DNA of 64,000 nt, from positions 124,001 through 188,000 of the forward strand of contig JAJXZT010000016.1 of the NCBI GenBank assembly GCA_021779935.1, read 5' to 3'. The notes below the pieces were generated by a model. It did no database searches. It was not told the DNA's origin and was given only the letters and a program-made list of their open reading frames with translations. Source of the stretch: Acidobacteriota bacterium. Its GTDB lineage: Bacteria; Acidobacteriota; Terriglobia; Terriglobales; Acidobacteriaceae. The position numbers and the translations under genes were made by a program. Shown one piece after another: positions 56,927 to 64,000 of this stretch. Position 1 is the first letter of the stretch; each line of letters begins with the position of its first letter.

Positions 56927-56955
56927 ATTGTACGAGAACTGCCGTGGATTGGCAA
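56927..56955 (-). promoter_or_regulatory. rpsT sigma-70 promoter
   Basis: Minus strand: -35 TTGCCA (56950-56955), 17 bp spacer, -10 TACAAT (56927-56932). About 45 nt to the rpsT ATG. Confidence 0.75.
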
Positions 56956-57023
56956 TTCAACGGCTCACCGGAGACTCCGGTTGGCCTCTGTACATGGAAT
57001 ATTCTTCCCCCGGATATTGACTC

Positions 57024-57212
57024 ATGGCCAAACTCGGGCTACTCTCACGGCCAATGGGAAGTGTTCCACGCTCGCGAGAGCAACTCGGCCTGAAGTACCG
57101 ACCCGTCTGCTGCGCGTACTCGTCACAACCAACGGTTTCCATGGGACATCGCCGTATGTTCCGTGGCCAGCCCGCGCACCAAGCGCTTGAGGTGATGTCC
57201 GACACTCGATGA
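57024..57212 (+). CDS. Possible 62-residue leader protein upstream of phoH
   Basis: A frame from ATG 57024 ([20 protein letters not shown]) ends at 57212, overlapping the phoH ATG (57209) by 4 nt. It is basic and without known family. The overlap would couple translation, but coding quality is poor and no clear ribosome-binding site is present. The rest of 56878-57208 holds only the rpsT promoter. Confidence 0.25.
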   Translation: MAKLGLLSRPMGSVPRSREQLGLKYRPVCCAYSSQPTVSMGHRRMFRGQPAHQALEVMSDTR

Positions 57213-58294
57213 AGAAAAACATCGAAATCAGCCAAAACATCGAAACCCTTTTCGGCACGCGCGACGAAAATCTGCACGTGCTGGAAGACGGCCTGAACGT
57301 AACCATCGATCTCAAAGCTGACTCCATCCAAATTGAGGGTTCCCCAGACGACGTTGCCCGCGCGGAACAGGTGTTCCTTGATTACTCGGGACTCCAAAAA
57401 GCCGGTCACCAGTTTCAGAACGGTGACCTGGGCACCATGCTGCGTATGCTGGCCGCCGATCCCACGGCCACGCTGAAGGGACTCGCCGAAGCGGGGCGCC
57501 AGCGCTCGTTCGGGAAGCGCCAGGTGCAGCCTAAGAGCGTCAATCAGCGGCGCTACCTGGAAGCCATTGAGCGCAGTGACATGGTGTTCGGCATTGGGCC
57601 GGCTGGCACGGGGAAGACGTATCTTGCCGTCGCCATGGCAATCTCGGCCCTGCTCAGCAAGCGCGTCAGCCGCATCATTCTTGCTCGGCCTGCGGTTGAA
57701 GCCGGAGAGCGGCTCGGCTTTTTGCCGGGAACATTGCAGGAGAAGGTCGATCCCTATCTCCGGCCGCTCTATGATGCTCTTTACGACATGCTGGAACCGG
57801 AGAAGGTTGACCGGTTCATGGAGAAGAACATCATCGAGATCGCGCCGATCGCCTTTATGCGCGGCCGCACGCTCAACGATTCGTTCGTCATACTCGACGA
57901 GGCACAGAACACAACCTCCGAGCAGATGAAGATGTTTGTGACGCGCCTCGGCTTCAACTCCAAGGCGGTCATCACCGGCGACGTTACGCAGATCGATCTT
58001 CCAAACGCCAGCCGCAGTGGACTGGTCGAGGCGATGATCGTTCTCAAGGGTGTCGAAGGCATCGCGTTCCAGCTATTCGACGAGAGTGATGTTGTGCGCC
58101 ACCAACTCGTGCAGCGAATTGTCCGTGCCTACGACGATTACAAGGCGCGCAGCGAGCAGCAACTTTCGCTTCAACTGGACGCAAAACCATCCGTTGGGAA
58201 CGGCGCGTCCGGCCTGGAAACAAGTCCCGACTATGCTGTCTTTCCTTCCGCGATTGGCGACAGGGCTGCCGGTGGCACTCGCGTATCCGAATAG
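57209..58294 (+). CDS. ybeZ: PhoH-family ATPase (YbeZ)
   Basis: A 361-residue protein. A short KH-like N-terminal region precedes the ATPase with Walker A GPAGTGKT (130-137), [18 protein letters not shown], Walker [14 protein letters not shown] and [12 protein letters not shown]. PhoH-like ATPases work with YbeY in rRNA and ribosome quality control; ybeY follows 90 bp later. Confidence 0.93.
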   Translation: MKKNIEISQNIETLFGTRDENLHVLEDGLNVTIDLKADSIQIEGSPDDVARAEQVFLDYSGLQKAGHQFQNGDLGTMLRMLAADPTATLKGLAEAGRQRSFGKRQVQPKSVNQRRYLEAIERSDMVFGIGPAGTGKTYLAVAMAISALLSKRVSRIILARPAVEAGERLGFLPGTLQEKVDPYLRPLYDALYDMLEPEKVDRFMEKNIIEIAPIAFMRGRTLNDSFVILDEAQNTTSEQMKMFVTRLGFNSKAVITGDVTQIDLPNASRSGLVEAMIVLKGVEGIAFQLFDESDVVRHQLVQRIVRAYDDYKARSEQQLSLQLDAKPSVGNGASGLETSPDYAVFPSAIGDRAAGGTRVSE

Positions 58295-58384
58295 CAGTTC
58301 GCTAGAATAGTCAGGGAGGGCCTGCGGGTCCTCCCGTTTCATTTTCGCTGCGCAAATGTTTCCTCGTATTGGAGTGCAAACGGT

Positions 58385-58831
58385 TTGATCGTCATTCGAA
58401 AGAAAATCCGGGGAGTAAGCGCGATTGCGCTCTCGCGCTTTGCCGCGAAGGCCCGCCGAGCCGCCGGTCTCGACGGCGAGGTCACGGTACTACTCGCGTC
58501 CAGCGAGGAGATTCGCGATCTGAACCGGCGCTTCCGGCATAAAGACAAGACGACCGACGTCCTCTCCTTCCCATCGGAGCACGATGCCGTATCGGGAGAC
58601 ATTGCAATTTCAGCCGATATTGCACGGGAGAACGGTGTGGCCCTTGGGCACGGTGCTCTCACCGAGGTGAAGGTTCTCATCCTGCACGGAATGTTGCACC
58701 TTGCCGGATACGATCACGAGTCCGACAATGGCGAGATGGCGAAGCTTGAAGGACGCCTTCGCAGCCAACTCGGTCTTCCGCACGGACTGATTGAGCGTAC
58801 CGACGGCGGTTCAAGAAGGAGGCGCGTATGA
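58385..58831 (+). CDS. ybeY: Endoribonuclease YbeY (16S rRNA maturation)
   Basis: A 148-residue zinc RNase with His101-x3-His105-x5-His111 (HGMLHLAGYDH) and TDVLSFP. It helps process the 3' end of 16S rRNA. The start is TTG at 58385. Its stop overlaps the next ATG by 4 nt. Confidence 0.93.
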   Translation: MIVIRKKIRGVSAIALSRFAAKARRAAGLDGEVTVLLASSEEIRDLNRRFRHKDKTTDVLSFPSEHDAVSGDIAISADIARENGVALGHGALTEVKVLILHGMLHLAGYDHESDNGEMAKLEGRLRSQLGLPHGLIERTDGGSRRRRV

Positions 58832-60120
58832 CGAGCATTTCACTGGTGATCGCGCTCGCCGTACTGGTGGCAATCCTCCTGCTTGTTTCGTACACATCGC
58901 GCCTTACGACCGAGTCCGGAAAGTTTCTCTCGCGCGAGTTCCAGGAAAACATAGAGTTTTTCGAGCAGCAGGTTGAGCCGCGCTTCAAGGTAAGCCACTG
59001 GCGGGCAGCACTTTCCATGGCGATCCTCGAACAACTCTGCACCGCTGCCATCGCGTTCATCCTCGCGTACTTCGTTTTCGTGTCGCCAGCCTGGAGCGTC
59101 AGCGAACTTGCGGAATCCGCGCTGTTGCTGGTTGTGATCGTTCTCATCTTTCATCGTTTTATACCGTTCCTGCTGTTTTCGCGGACGCGTGGCGAGTGGC
59201 TTCTCGGTGCGGTTCCCGTTCTCAGAATCCTTATTTATCTCGTGATGCCGCTTACGCTGGTGATGGGATTTCTGCAATCCGTTGCCGCGTTGACAAAGGA
59301 GCACTCGGGAGAGGAACCCGAGCACCCATCGGAGGCCGTCGATGCACTGATTGAAGCCGGACAGGACGAAGGCATTCTGGAGGAGAGTGATCGCGAACTC
59401 ATTCACTCGGTGGTGGAGTTTGGCGATAAATCAGTTCACGATGTCATGACCGCCCGCCCCAATGTCGTGGCCGTGTCTACCGCCACCACGGTTGAGCAAC
59501 TCACGAACATTTTGCGCGAACATCCGTACTCGCGCGTTCCCGTCTACGAAGGTGATATCGACCACATCGTCGGCATCCTGCTCACGCGCGATCTGCTGCA
59601 AGTTGCGGACTCCGAGGCGTCGACGCGCACCGTTCACGAAATCATGAAGCCGGATGTCTACCTGGTGCCGGAAACCAAGCGCGCCAGCGAACTGCTGGGC
59701 GAAATGCAACGCGCCAATGTCCGCATGGCGATCGTTATCGACGAGTACGGCGGATTGGCCGGCCTCGTGACGGTCGAAGACCTCGTCGAAGAGATCGTCG
59801 GCGAATTGCGTGATGAGCACGATCCGAAGAGCAAAATCGTTCGCGAGGGTGAGCACTCGTACATTGTCCCGGGCGCGCTCGACGTAGACCTTCTCAATGA
59901 ATTATTCGGTGTGCGTATTGACGATCGCGATGCGACGACCGTTGCTGGCCTGGTCACCGAAACGGCCGGACACATTCCTCGTCCGGGAGAAATTATCGAA
60001 TCCGACTCGCTTCGCTTCGAGGTTCTTGCGTCCACCACTCGACGTGTTGACCGGGTTCGCATTACCCCTGCCGTCGCCAAGGATACCGATACAGTTCACA
60101 AGACCGACGCGGCAGGGTAG
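58828..60120 (+). CDS. CorC/HlyC-family protein with membrane N-terminus and CBS pair
   Basis: A 430-residue protein. Four hydrophobic segments (about 3-23, 62-88, 98-113, 127-150) replace a standard DUF21 domain, which is diverged. A linker (EEGILEESDRELIHSVVEFG-like) leads to two CBS domains (about 205-330; VMTARPNVVAVS, YSRVPVYEGDIDHIVGIL, IVIDEYGGLAGLVTVEDLVEEI) and a C-terminal CorC/HlyC domain. Such proteins are tied to Mg2+/Co2+ resistance. Third gene of the conserved phoH-ybeY-corC-era order. Confidence 0.88.
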   Translation: MTSISLVIALAVLVAILLLVSYTSRLTTESGKFLSREFQENIEFFEQQVEPRFKVSHWRAALSMAILEQLCTAAIAFILAYFVFVSPAWSVSELAESALLLVVIVLIFHRFIPFLLFSRTRGEWLLGAVPVLRILIYLVMPLTLVMGFLQSVAALTKEHSGEEPEHPSEAVDALIEAGQDEGILEESDRELIHSVVEFGDKSVHDVMTARPNVVAVSTATTVEQLTNILREHPYSRVPVYEGDIDHIVGILLTRDLLQVADSEASTRTVHEIMKPDVYLVPETKRASELLGEMQRANVRMAIVIDEYGGLAGLVTVEDLVEEIVGELRDEHDPKSKIVREGEHSYIVPGALDVDLLNELFGVRIDDRDATTVAGLVTETAGHIPRPGEIIESDSLRFEVLASTTRRVDRVRITPAVAKDTDTVHKTDAAG

Positions 60121-60129
60121 GATTCAAAT

Positions 60130-61068
60130 GTGAGATCAGGATTTGTATCCATCATCGGCCGTCCGAACGCGGGGAAGTCTACCCTGCTCAATGCACTCGT
60201 TGGAGAGAAGCTTGCGATTGTTACGCGCAAGCCCCAAACGACACGCAACCGCATCACTGGGATTCTCAATGTAAAACGCAAGGGCAGCCAGCCTGCGGCG
60301 CAGATCGTCTTCGTTGACACCCCGGGCATTCACAAGCCGCTCGACCAGCTCAATAAGCGGATGATGCAGGAAGTCTACGATTCGCTGGAAGGATGCGACC
60401 TTCTGCTGACGATGGTGGATGCGACGCAGAAATTCGGCAGCGGCGATGAGTTCGTTGTTGAGCTCCTGAAAACGCGCCAGAAGCGCAGCTTTCTCATCCT
60501 CAACAAGATCGATCTGCTGGATAAACAGAAGCTACTACCGGTCATCGAACACTGGTCGAACCTGTACAAGTTCGAGGAAATCATTCCGATCTCTGCCCAG
60601 ACCGGCGCAGGGCTCGACGACCTGACGCGCGCTGTCAGCAAGGCGCTGCCCGAGGGGCCAAACTACTTTCCTCCCGACCAGGTCACGGACCAACCGGAAC
60701 GCTTCGTCGTCGCCGAATATATTCGCGAACAGATTCTTCTGATGACGGGACAGGAAGTGCCGTATGCCACCACTGTCATTGTCGAAACCTATGAAGAGTT
60801 GGAGAAGCTGACGCGCATCTCCGCCGTCATCTATGTCGAACGCGAAGGCCAGAAGGCGATTGTTATTGGCAAGCAGGGCGCGATGTTGAAGAAGATTGGA
60901 AGCGGTGCGCGGAATCAGATCGAACGCCTGATCGGCACCAAAGTCTACCTCGAACTCCTCGTCAAGGTGCGCGCCGGTTGGCGCGAGTCGAGGCAGTTTG
61001 TGGATGAGCTCGATTGGCGCAAGCAGTTGGAGACACTTGCTGCGCGCAGGGGCCGTCCCGAAAAGTAG
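60130..61068 (+). CDS. era: GTPase Era
   Basis: A 312-residue Era: G1 GRPNAGKST, G3 VDTPGIH, G4 NKID, and the KH domain with GKQGAMLKKIG and GTKVYLELLVKV. It binds the 16S rRNA 3' end during 30S assembly, matching ybeY. Start GTG at 60130, 9 nt after the CorC-like gene. Confidence 0.96.
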   Translation: MRSGFVSIIGRPNAGKSTLLNALVGEKLAIVTRKPQTTRNRITGILNVKRKGSQPAAQIVFVDTPGIHKPLDQLNKRMMQEVYDSLEGCDLLLTMVDATQKFGSGDEFVVELLKTRQKRSFLILNKIDLLDKQKLLPVIEHWSNLYKFEEIIPISAQTGAGLDDLTRAVSKALPEGPNYFPPDQVTDQPERFVVAEYIREQILLMTGQEVPYATTVIVETYEELEKLTRISAVIYVEREGQKAIVIGKQGAMLKKIGSGARNQIERLIGTKVYLELLVKVRAGWRESRQFVDELDWRKQLETLAARRGRPEK

Positions 61069-61081
61069 GCTGGCCCCTGCG
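61045..61081. terminator. Stem-loop at the era / receptor convergent junction
   Basis: CGCAGGGGCC (61045-61054) and GGCCCCTGCG (61072-61081) form a perfect 10 bp stem spanning the era stop codon. It lies between convergent genes 27 bp apart. No T-tract, so intrinsic termination is doubtful. Confidence 0.4.
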
Positions 61082-61095
61082 GCAGGCAACGGCAA

Positions 61096-62931
61096 CTAAT
61101 TCTTGAAGCCGTGGTGTCCGCGGAATAATGTCACTTCCGCTCCCACGACCACGGTTCGACCGGGCATGCGCACGCCCTCGATCTCCTCATAGCCGGTGTT
61201 GGTAGCGTTGATGATCTGCACGTACGGTTGCACACGTCCAAATTGCCGCGTAATGGCCGTCTCCACCAGCGGGTAGGCATCGGTACCGTATCTCTGCACA
61301 ACATTGAGTCGCGTTCTCATCTCCACGTGACCCGGCAGGAATCCCATCCAACTCGCGCTTGCCGAGTGGACCGGATAGTCGAACACGTAGCGCGACTGGA
61401 CTCCCGGGGTTTCCTGTTGCGAAGCGTGGATGCCGGTGTAGCCAACCTCAATTCGCTGGCCGTGATTCGCATACATGCGGACAAGCGCTTCCACGCCGGT
61501 GAAGTTGATGTTGTCGACATTTACGGCGCGCCATACATCGTTCGGGTTGTCGAGAACGTAATCGATCCCGTTGCGCACCAACTGGTGGAAGACCGTAAGT
61601 TCTCCGATGACGCGCGCGCCAAGATTCCACTCGAGTCCACCTTCATAGTCCCACGCGTGTTCCGGCTTCAGATTCGGATTACCTACGTTCGCTGGATCGT
61701 GGTAGTAAAGATCGGTGTATGTCGGCAGACGGAACGCATGGCTTATAGAGGCGCGCAGCTTCAAGTGGCTCGAGATCCAGTAGCCGCCGGAAACGGAAGG
61801 ACTGAACTGCGAGTGGTTTCCGCTGTACTTCTCGCCTCTCGCTCCCACCGAAAAAGAAAATCGCCGAAGTGCGCGCACGTCGTAATCCGCATACAACGCG
61901 CCTTGATTGCGTCCGTGATATCCGAGATTTGAGCTGTCTATCGTGTCACGATATGCTTCCACGCCGTAGAAAAACGTCGAATTCGTGCCGAGACTATCGT
62001 GTCTCCTGAGCGCCGCCTGCCAACTCTCCGTGATGTGGTTGTTCTCGTAGATCGAAGGGTCGTTGCGGAAGAGAATGAATTCGTCGGTGTGTCGCCGGTA
62101 TCCGAACGCAGCTTCGGTATTCTTGCCCAACTGCTGTGTCCCGGCCGCGAACCACCCCTTTGTGCGCTCCCACGAATTGAAGTTCCCATAGAATTGGTCG
62201 GCGCCGAATGGCCGGTCGCTTGTGCCGAGCAGGACGGTGCTTGCTCCAAGCCCGGTCTCGAAGTGGGTTTCGGAAGCAATCGCGAGATTACGATAATCGC
62301 GGTCGGGTTCAAACCCGCTGGAGAAGTCGCGCGTGAAGCTCAACTGTTGCGAAAACTTTTTCGAAACGTAAGCGGCAGAGCCATCCTGCTCGTTGGTTCC
62401 GAAATTTCCCCCGGCAAACCCAAGCCTGAATTCGCTGGTTGCGGGCGGTCCCGTGATGAAGTTGACGGCACCGCCAACTGCGTCCGATCCGTAGAGAGTC
62501 GAACCGCTGCCATGTAGTACTTCCACGCGCTGCATCGATGCGAAGGGAATCGGCAGGTCGAGATTATGATGCCCCGATTGCGCATCGTTGACGCGCAATC
62601 CGTCCACCAGTACCAGCGTCTGGCCAAACGTGCTGCCGCGAATTGAAAGATCTGCCTGGACTCCCGGTGCCCGCTGGCGAAGATCGAGTGACGGGTCGGA
62701 CTGCAACGCGTCAGCCCAGTTGCGATAGAGAACGGGCGACTGCTTGATTTGGATTACATCCACGGTGCGGTCCGATTCGTTCAGCGGTACTGGTTCGTAC
62801 GTGCCGGTTACTACGATGGTTTCCTTGCGGGTCGGTGGCGCGGTCGCTTTCTTCTTCTCTTTCTTCGCCTGTTGACCATAAGCAAATGTGGCTAGAAGTA
62901 AAATGGCGACACTTGTACGTCGAAAAAGCAT
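61096..62931 (-). CDS. BtuB-like TonB-dependent outer-membrane receptor
   Basis: A 611-residue receptor. Signal peptide (about 1-19), a Lys-rich spacer, TonB box ETIVVTGT, plug (VLVDGLRVNDAQSGHHNLDLP, VEVLHGSGSTLYGSDAVGGAVNFIT) and a 22-strand-type barrel. Plug features are of the BtuB/cirA type, unlike the Oar receptor at 6.9 kb. It may import cobalamin or a similar compound; the upstream 84 nt have no cobalamin riboswitch core. Confidence 0.88.
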   Translation of the reverse strand: MLFRRTSVAILLLATFAYGQQAKKEKKKATAPPTRKETIVVTGTYEPVPLNESDRTVDVIQIKQSPVLYRNWADALQSDPSLDLRQRAPGVQADLSIRGSTFGQTLVLVDGLRVNDAQSGHHNLDLPIPFASMQRVEVLHGSGSTLYGSDAVGGAVNFITGPPATSEFRLGFAGGNFGTNEQDGSAAYVSKKFSQQLSFTRDFSSGFEPDRDYRNLAIASETHFETGLGASTVLLGTSDRPFGADQFYGNFNSWERTKGWFAAGTQQLGKNTEAAFGYRRHTDEFILFRNDPSIYENNHITESWQAALRRHDSLGTNSTFFYGVEAYRDTIDSSNLGYHGRNQGALYADYDVRALRRFSFSVGARGEKYSGNHSQFSPSVSGGYWISSHLKLRASISHAFRLPTYTDLYYHDPANVGNPNLKPEHAWDYEGGLEWNLGARVIGELTVFHQLVRNGIDYVLDNPNDVWRAVNVDNINFTGVEALVRMYANHGQRIEVGYTGIHASQQETPGVQSRYVFDYPVHSASASWMGFLPGHVEMRTRLNVVQRYGTDAYPLVETAITRQFGRVQPYVQIINATNTGYEEIEGVRMPGRTVVVGAEVTLFRGHHGFKN

Positions 62932-63015
62932 GGCATCCTTTCGAGATTGACAGGTGGGCTTGCTTCAGGTTGGTGGTACGGCCGGGGCGAACCGCATCCA
63001 CAACAACAAAAAATA

Positions 63016-64000
63016 CTATTCCTTCACGGCGATTCCGAGTGCCTTCATCTTGCGGTACATGTGGCTGCGCTCCAGTCCCAGCACTTCGGCCGTGCGACTG
63101 ATATTGCCGTGGTTCTCGTCAAGCTTCTTGAGAATGTAATCGCGCTCATATGCCGCACGCGCCTGGTGCAGGCTTGAGAACTCGCCGGCTGTCCGTCGCG
63201 ATCCCTCGCGGTAGAGCAGAGGCGGCAGATGTTTTCTGTCGAGCTTATGCACCGTCGGATTCATGATGACGATGCGCTCGATTACGTTGCGGAGTTCTCG
63301 TATGTTGCCTGGCCATGAATAGCGGCTCAGTAGATCAATCGCATCATCCGATATTTCCTTGGCGCGCCGGCTGTATTGCCCGGAGAATTCCTTGAGAAAA
63401 TGCCGCGCCAGCAACGGAACGTCTTCTTTTCGTTCGCGCAGCGGCGGAACGAAGAACGGAATCACGTTCAGGCGATAGAAGAGATCTTCGCGGAAATTGC
63501 CCTTGGAAATTTCGTCTTCCAGATCTTTGTTCGTGGCTGCGATAACACGCGCGTCCACGCGAGTGGGCTCTTCGAGTCCGACCGGCACAAAGCGTCCTTC
63601 ATCCAGTGTGCGCAGTACCTTCGACTGAGTTTTGAGACTCATATCTCCGACTTCGTCAAGGAACAGCGTGCCTCCGTCAGCTTTCTGGAATTTGCCTTCC
63701 TTGTCGGCTGACGCACCGGGGAAAGCCCCACGGCGATGTCCGAAAAGTTCGCTTTCGATCATGTCTTCAGGAATAGCCGCGCAATTCACTTCCACGAACA
63801 TCGCGTCTTTTCGCTGGCTCTGCGCGTGGATGGCGCGCGCAACGAGTTCCTTGCCAGTGCCAGATTCGCCATAAATCAACACGCGCCCGTTCGTAGGAGC
63901 CATCAGATTGATTTGCTGACGCAGGGCCTTCATCGGAACGCTATCGCCGACAATCTCGCTGCGCGACAACGCCTGTCGCTTGAGCTCTGAGTTTTCACTG
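63016..64000 (-). CDS. NtrC-family sigma-54 activator (5' end outside window), GAFPGA variant
   Basis: The frame is open past the right edge, so the N-terminus, probably a receiver domain, is missing; ENSELKRQALSRSEIVG is the expected linker. The AAA+ domain has Walker A GESGTGKE, GGTLFLDEVGDM (Walker B) and RLNVIPFFVPPLRERKEDV. The sigma-54 contact loop reads GAFPGA, where nearly all active members have GAFTGA. The C-terminus is a Fis-type helix-turn-helix (GNISRTAEVLGLERSHMYRKM). It sits upstream of the BtuB-like receptor, same strand, 84 bp apart. The apparent TTG start at 63969 is internal. Confidence 0.88.
   Translation of the reverse strand, partial: SENSELKRQALSRSEIVGDSVPMKALRQQINLMAPTNGRVLIYGESGTGKELVARAIHAQSQRKDAMFVEVNCAAIPEDMIESELFGHRRGAFPGASADKEGKFQKADGGTLFLDEVGDMSLKTQSKVLRTLDEGRFVPVGLEEPTRVDARVIAATNKDLEDEISKGNFREDLFYRLNVIPFFVPPLRERKEDVPLLARHFLKEFSGQYSRRAKEISDDAIDLLSRYSWPGNIRELRNVIERIVIMNPTVHKLDRKHLPPLLYREGSRRTAGEFSSLHQARAAYERDYILKKLDENHGNISRTAEVLGLERSHMYRKMKALGIAVKE

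Noticed and set aside
62932-63015. Cobalamin riboswitch upstream of the BtuB-like receptor
   Set aside because: Only 84 nt are available and no B12-box-like core could be found.

Overview
The window looks like part of an Acidobacteriota (Terriglobia / Koribacter-like) chromosome. The reasons are a Gram-negative envelope gene set (LpxB, an LptE-like lipoprotein, TonB receptors), an Oar-type TonB receptor with an N-terminal carboxypeptidase-regulatory-like domain, many secreted glycosidase and amidohydrolase genes, roughly 60% G+C coding DNA, and dispersed palindromic intergenic repeats. The taxonomic call is inference; there is no rRNA gene here. I see no CRISPR array, integrase or transposase.

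Region 1 (1-10.7 kb): a sugar-acid/polysaccharide locus. It holds a secreted GH38-like enzyme with a lyase-type N-terminal domain (running off the left edge), an enolase-superfamily sugar-acid dehydratase, an SMP-30 lactonase, a divergent FadR-type GntR regulator and a large Oar-type TonB receptor just behind the regulator. TGTC/GACA inverted repeats lie at both divergent promoters. Region 2 (10.8-16.6 kb): reductive pyrimidine catabolism, with preT-preA, a divergent dihydropyrimidinase and a methylmalonate-semialdehyde dehydrogenase. Region 3 (16.7-27.7 kb): an exported amidohydrolase, a large BNR/sortilin-like propeller protein, an exported GH38 alpha-mannosidase, a sugar porter and a ROK sugar kinase, suggesting mannoside or other sugar use.

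Region 4 (27.7-30.7 kb): a gene-poor 650 bp stretch next to a tRNA-Lys(CTT), then a radical SAM/SPASM-like protein and an EamA transporter. Region 5 (30.8-45 kb): PpiD-like foldase, MalQ, a four-gene operon ending in a MidA-type methyltransferase, an M1-peptidase-like protein with a broken zinc site, lpxB behind an MsbA-like ABC exporter, hemW and threonine aldolase. Region 6 (45-64 kb): mostly housekeeping genes: acyl-CoA dehydrogenase, meaB, tsaB-rimI, a TlpA-like protein, the tightly overlapped psd-pssA-(Asd-like)-lptE run followed by holA and an SRA-HNH nuclease, TPR protein, rpsT, phoH-ybeY-corC-era, a BtuB-like receptor, and an NtrC-type activator entering from the right edge.

The most unusual points are: (a) a family of at least seven one-way hairpin modules with CCCCAC...GTGGGGCACCC ends, placed after 3' ends of genes and mixed with quasi-tandem 'stutter' repeats; (b) three enzyme-like proteins that have lost key catalytic residues (M1 peptidase, aspartate-semialdehyde dehydrogenase, hydroxyacyl-CoA dehydrogenase) yet sit in intact operons; (c) a lone SRA-HNH nuclease translationally coupled to holA; and (d) an NtrC-family activator whose sigma-54 contact loop reads GAFPGA instead of GAFTGA.
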